A model generated the notes under the pieces. It was given only the letters and a program-made list of their open reading frames with translations. It made no database searches and was not told where the DNA came from. Shown here piece after piece: positions 62,390 through 64,000 of a DNA stretch of 64,000 nucleotides; within the stretch, counting starts at the first letter, position 1, and the number at the start of each line of letters is the position of its first letter. Origin of the DNA: Sphingobacterium bovisgrunnientis (GTDB lineage Bacteria; Bacteroidota; Bacteroidia; Sphingobacteriales; Sphingobacteriaceae); contig NZ_WUQY01000012.1 in the NCBI RefSeq assembly GCF_009829085.1, positions 33,183 through 97,182 of the forward strand. Reading direction: 5' to 3'. The translations under genes were made by a program, and so were the position numbers.

Positions 62390-63337
62390 TTATATAGCAT
62401 ACAAACTTCCCTGCTGTACCCCTCTAGCCTCTAGACCTTTGTCAATATAACTTTGAATTCCTGATTTTTTCAGTCCCCAATTAGGCGCAATTAATAAATC
62501 TTGGTCAGCAATACCAAACACACGTTGAATAATAATATCTGTTCGCAATAATGGGATAAACTTTGCTAAGAATTCAGTGTATTCTTCCATAGAGAATAAT
62601 TTGAAAGGCTCACGCTTATATTTCACCCCCATAATAGAACCTTCTACTATATGTAAATGATGTAGCTTCACAAATTTGATCTGCGGATGTTTATTAATTT
62701 CTTCTGCATAGCGCAACATCATCTCTTCAGTTTCCCAAGGAAAACCAAATATAGTATGCACACACAATTCCAACTTCGTGTTTTCCAACATTTTCATTGT
62801 CGAGATGAATTCATCATGTGAGCAGCCCCGATTTATAATATCTAAAGTTTCATTGTAAATAGATTCCATACCCATCTCCAAATCGACATCGTATCTATCT
62901 GTATAAGATTCCAATAAAGCGATTTTTTCAAAATCTAAACAGTCCGGACGCGTACCTACAGAAAGACCTAATACATTTTCTGTATCTATACTCAATGCCT
63001 CGTCATACATCATTTTTAGCAAATGTGTAGGTGCATAGGTATTCGTATTAGGTTGAAAGTAAATAATGAATTTCTCGGCACCGTAATTATTACGAGCTCG
63101 CTCTATGCCATTTTCGACTTGTTCACGAATGGAAGGAATTTTTCGCGCCGTATCGGGTGTAAATGAATCAACATTGCAATAGGTACATCCGCCATATCCT
63201 TTGCTACCATCACGGTTAGGACAAGTAAAATTACCATCTACGATAACTTTAAATACCTTTTGTCCATTGTATTTTTCTTTTAAATAAGCTCCGTAATGAT
63301 TATACGGTTTAATCCCATTGTCTAATGCTGTTCCCAT
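62390..63337 (-). CDS. Radical SAM protein of the YhcC/TIGR01212 family
   Basis: A 315-residue radical SAM enzyme. The cluster motif is the long spaced form: Cys39-PNRDGSKGYGG-Cys51-x-x-Cys54. YLKEKYNGQKVFKVIVDGNFT precedes it, then KFIIYFQPNTNTYAP, GLSVGTRPDCL and VDLEMGMES. This family is widespread; its reaction is not established. Single gene, with the 5' end next to the META lipoprotein terminator region. Confidence 0.92.
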   Translation of the reverse strand: MGTALDNGIKPYNHYGAYLKEKYNGQKVFKVIVDGNFTCPNRDGSKGYGGCTYCNVDSFTPDTARKIPSIREQVENGIERARNNYGAEKFIIYFQPNTNTYAPTHLLKMMYDEALSIDTENVLGLSVGTRPDCLDFEKIALLESYTDRYDVDLEMGMESIYNETLDIINRGCSHDEFISTMKMLENTKLELCVHTIFGFPWETEEMMLRYAEEINKHPQIKFVKLHHLHIVEGSIMGVKYKREPFKLFSMEEYTEFLAKFIPLLRTDIIIQRVFGIADQDLLIAPNWGLKKSGIQSYIDKGLEARGVQQGSLYAI

Positions 63338-63398
63338 TCGGATACAAAGGTAGACAATTTAATCTTGGTGGAAAAATGAAATATAGCTCCACACAGGA

Positions 63399-63836
63399 CT
63401 AATCAATTCTTTTGAATGAACCTATCAATTTATCGTCTTTAAAAAGGTATAAAATTCCTTTACTATATTTATAAAAAATATTGGTGTCTACAAGTTCATA
63501 AAAATAACCTTCTATCAAAATTGGATTTCCATGACACGCCAAATAAGTAGTACGGAAACTCTTAAAATTGAATAAAGAATTTGTTAACTCCATTTCCGCT
63601 CCCATATGATTACACGAAGATTTAACACTAAAACCATCCTTTCCAAATGAAATAATCGGAAATCTCATTCCATTTTGAACTACGCTTGGTATTTCATCAG
63701 ATTTATATAGAGACCAGTTTGTTTCAACCAAATCAATTGATCCACCTTCAATTTCATCAAATTGATACTCATTCTTCTTACAGCCTACAAAGAATAATAC
63801 TATAACAGCTAATAATGGTAAATTTTTCATAATCAA
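63399..63836 (-). CDS. META/HslJ-like lipoprotein
   Basis: A 145-residue lipoprotein: signal ending at Cys19 (LFFVGC), short linker, and one META-like domain: NWSLYKSDEIPSV, IISFGKDGFSVKSSCNHMGA, FRTTYLACHGNP, GILYLFKDDKLIGSFKR. The pattern of S-C-N and T-x-x-A-C matches META domains, found in heat-shock and secreted proteins of unknown role (E. coli HslJ). Monocistronic. Confidence 0.75.
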   Translation of the reverse strand: MIMKNLPLLAVIVLFFVGCKKNEYQFDEIEGGSIDLVETNWSLYKSDEIPSVVQNGMRFPIISFGKDGFSVKSSCNHMGAEMELTNSLFNFKSFRTTYLACHGNPILIEGYFYELVDTNIFYKYSKGILYLFKDDKLIGSFKRID

Positions 63837-63907
63837 AGTTTATTCATATACGAATTAATTATCAATTTTGCTACAATAATATTAAACATAAATCCTTTAA
63901 ACGCAAA

Positions 63908-63939
63908 AAAGCCTTACCACGTTTGTGATAAGGCTTTGT
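63908..63939 (-). terminator. rRNA operon terminator
   Basis: On the minus strand AAAGCCTTA / TAAGGCTTT with a 12-nt loop is followed by six T. It stands 10 bp after the 5S 3' end. Confidence 0.85.
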
Positions 63940-63948
63940 ATAAAAAAA

Positions 63949-64000
63949 GGCACCGACCTACTCTCCCACCTGTTACGGCAATACCATCGGCTCGGGCGGG
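63949..64000 (-). rRNA. rrf: 5S ribosomal RNA, 3' part only
   Basis: The complement ends GGTGGGAGAGTAGGTCGGTG followed by CC, and before it CCCGCCCGAGCCGATGGTA. This is the conserved 3' half of 5S rRNA. The rest, and the 23S and 16S genes expected upstream on the minus strand, lie past base 64000. Confidence 0.93.

Overview
The window is an A+T-rich chromosomal segment of a Bacteroidetes bacterium, most likely a Sphingobacteriaceae member (Sphingobacterium-like). The signs are Bacteroidetes-type promoters (TTTG/TTG, about 20 bp, TAnnTTTG), a fused CcoNO oxidase subunit, a SusC-like N-terminus on a VWA protein, fimbrillin-like lipoproteins, a short ECF sigma/anti-sigma pair and the scarcity of strong Shine-Dalgarno sequences. 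Most of it is ordinary core genome. It starts inside lnt and ends inside a 5S rRNA gene on the minus strand, so an rRNA operon lies just beyond base 64000.

Layout. 1-9.5 kb: lnt end, cysteine desulfurase, NlpE-like lipoprotein, TPR protein, etfB-etfA, bifunctional nuclease, nucleoside symporter, NlpC/P60 lipoprotein, EamA transporter. 9.6-14.4 kb: a VWA protein with a SusC-like N-terminus, divergent from an ECF sigma/anti-sigma pair, then a TonB protein and a 37-residue membrane peptide. 14.5-17.6 kb: a two-gene metal locus (HYC_CC_PP-like protein and a TonB receptor with HMA and His-rich segments). 17.7-20 kb: maf-kdsC, a candidate noncoding RNA, floA. 20.3-26.7 kb: a cassette of hybrid kinase, CheR, CheB and second hybrid kinase. 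26.8-32 kb: azurin, two lipoamide dehydrogenases, a thioesterase, a small peptide gene, a transposase relic and a DUF3817 protein. 32-36.5 kb: a LacI regulator, then a run of LolD-like ATPase, orphan pre-ATP-grasp protein, degenerate HAD-like protein and S41 protease lipoprotein. 36.6-47.8 kb: sucC, two damaged fimbrillin-like loci each with a short peptide gene next to it, tsaD and tamB. 47.8-53.4 kb: small conserved protein, methyltransferase, tex, tatA, MATE pump. 53.4-59.1 kb: cbb3 oxidase operon ccoNO-ccoQ-ccoP-ccoG-ccoH-safE. 59.3-64 kb: lytic transglycosylase, a repeat-bearing pseudouridine synthase, MazG-like pyrophosphohydrolase, radical SAM protein, META lipoprotein, 5S rRNA.

How parts may work together. 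Electron-transfer genes recur (EtfAB, Lpd, azurin, cbb3 oxidase), as expected of an aerobe that can also respire at low oxygen. Three 11-bp-spaced TGTCAT repeats resembling a PhoB box lie in front of ccoNO. The most unusual items are: a probable ~109-nt RNA with its own promoter and terminator (18924-19069); two short peptides with a GS-containing core (LSAGSA, IAVGST), plus a possible third relative, beside fimbrillin loci; paired 'half-enzyme' genes at 34.8-35.8 kb; and a 60-bp tandem repeat expanding an RluB-type enzyme. No CRISPR array, prophage, intact insertion sequence or obvious defence island was seen.
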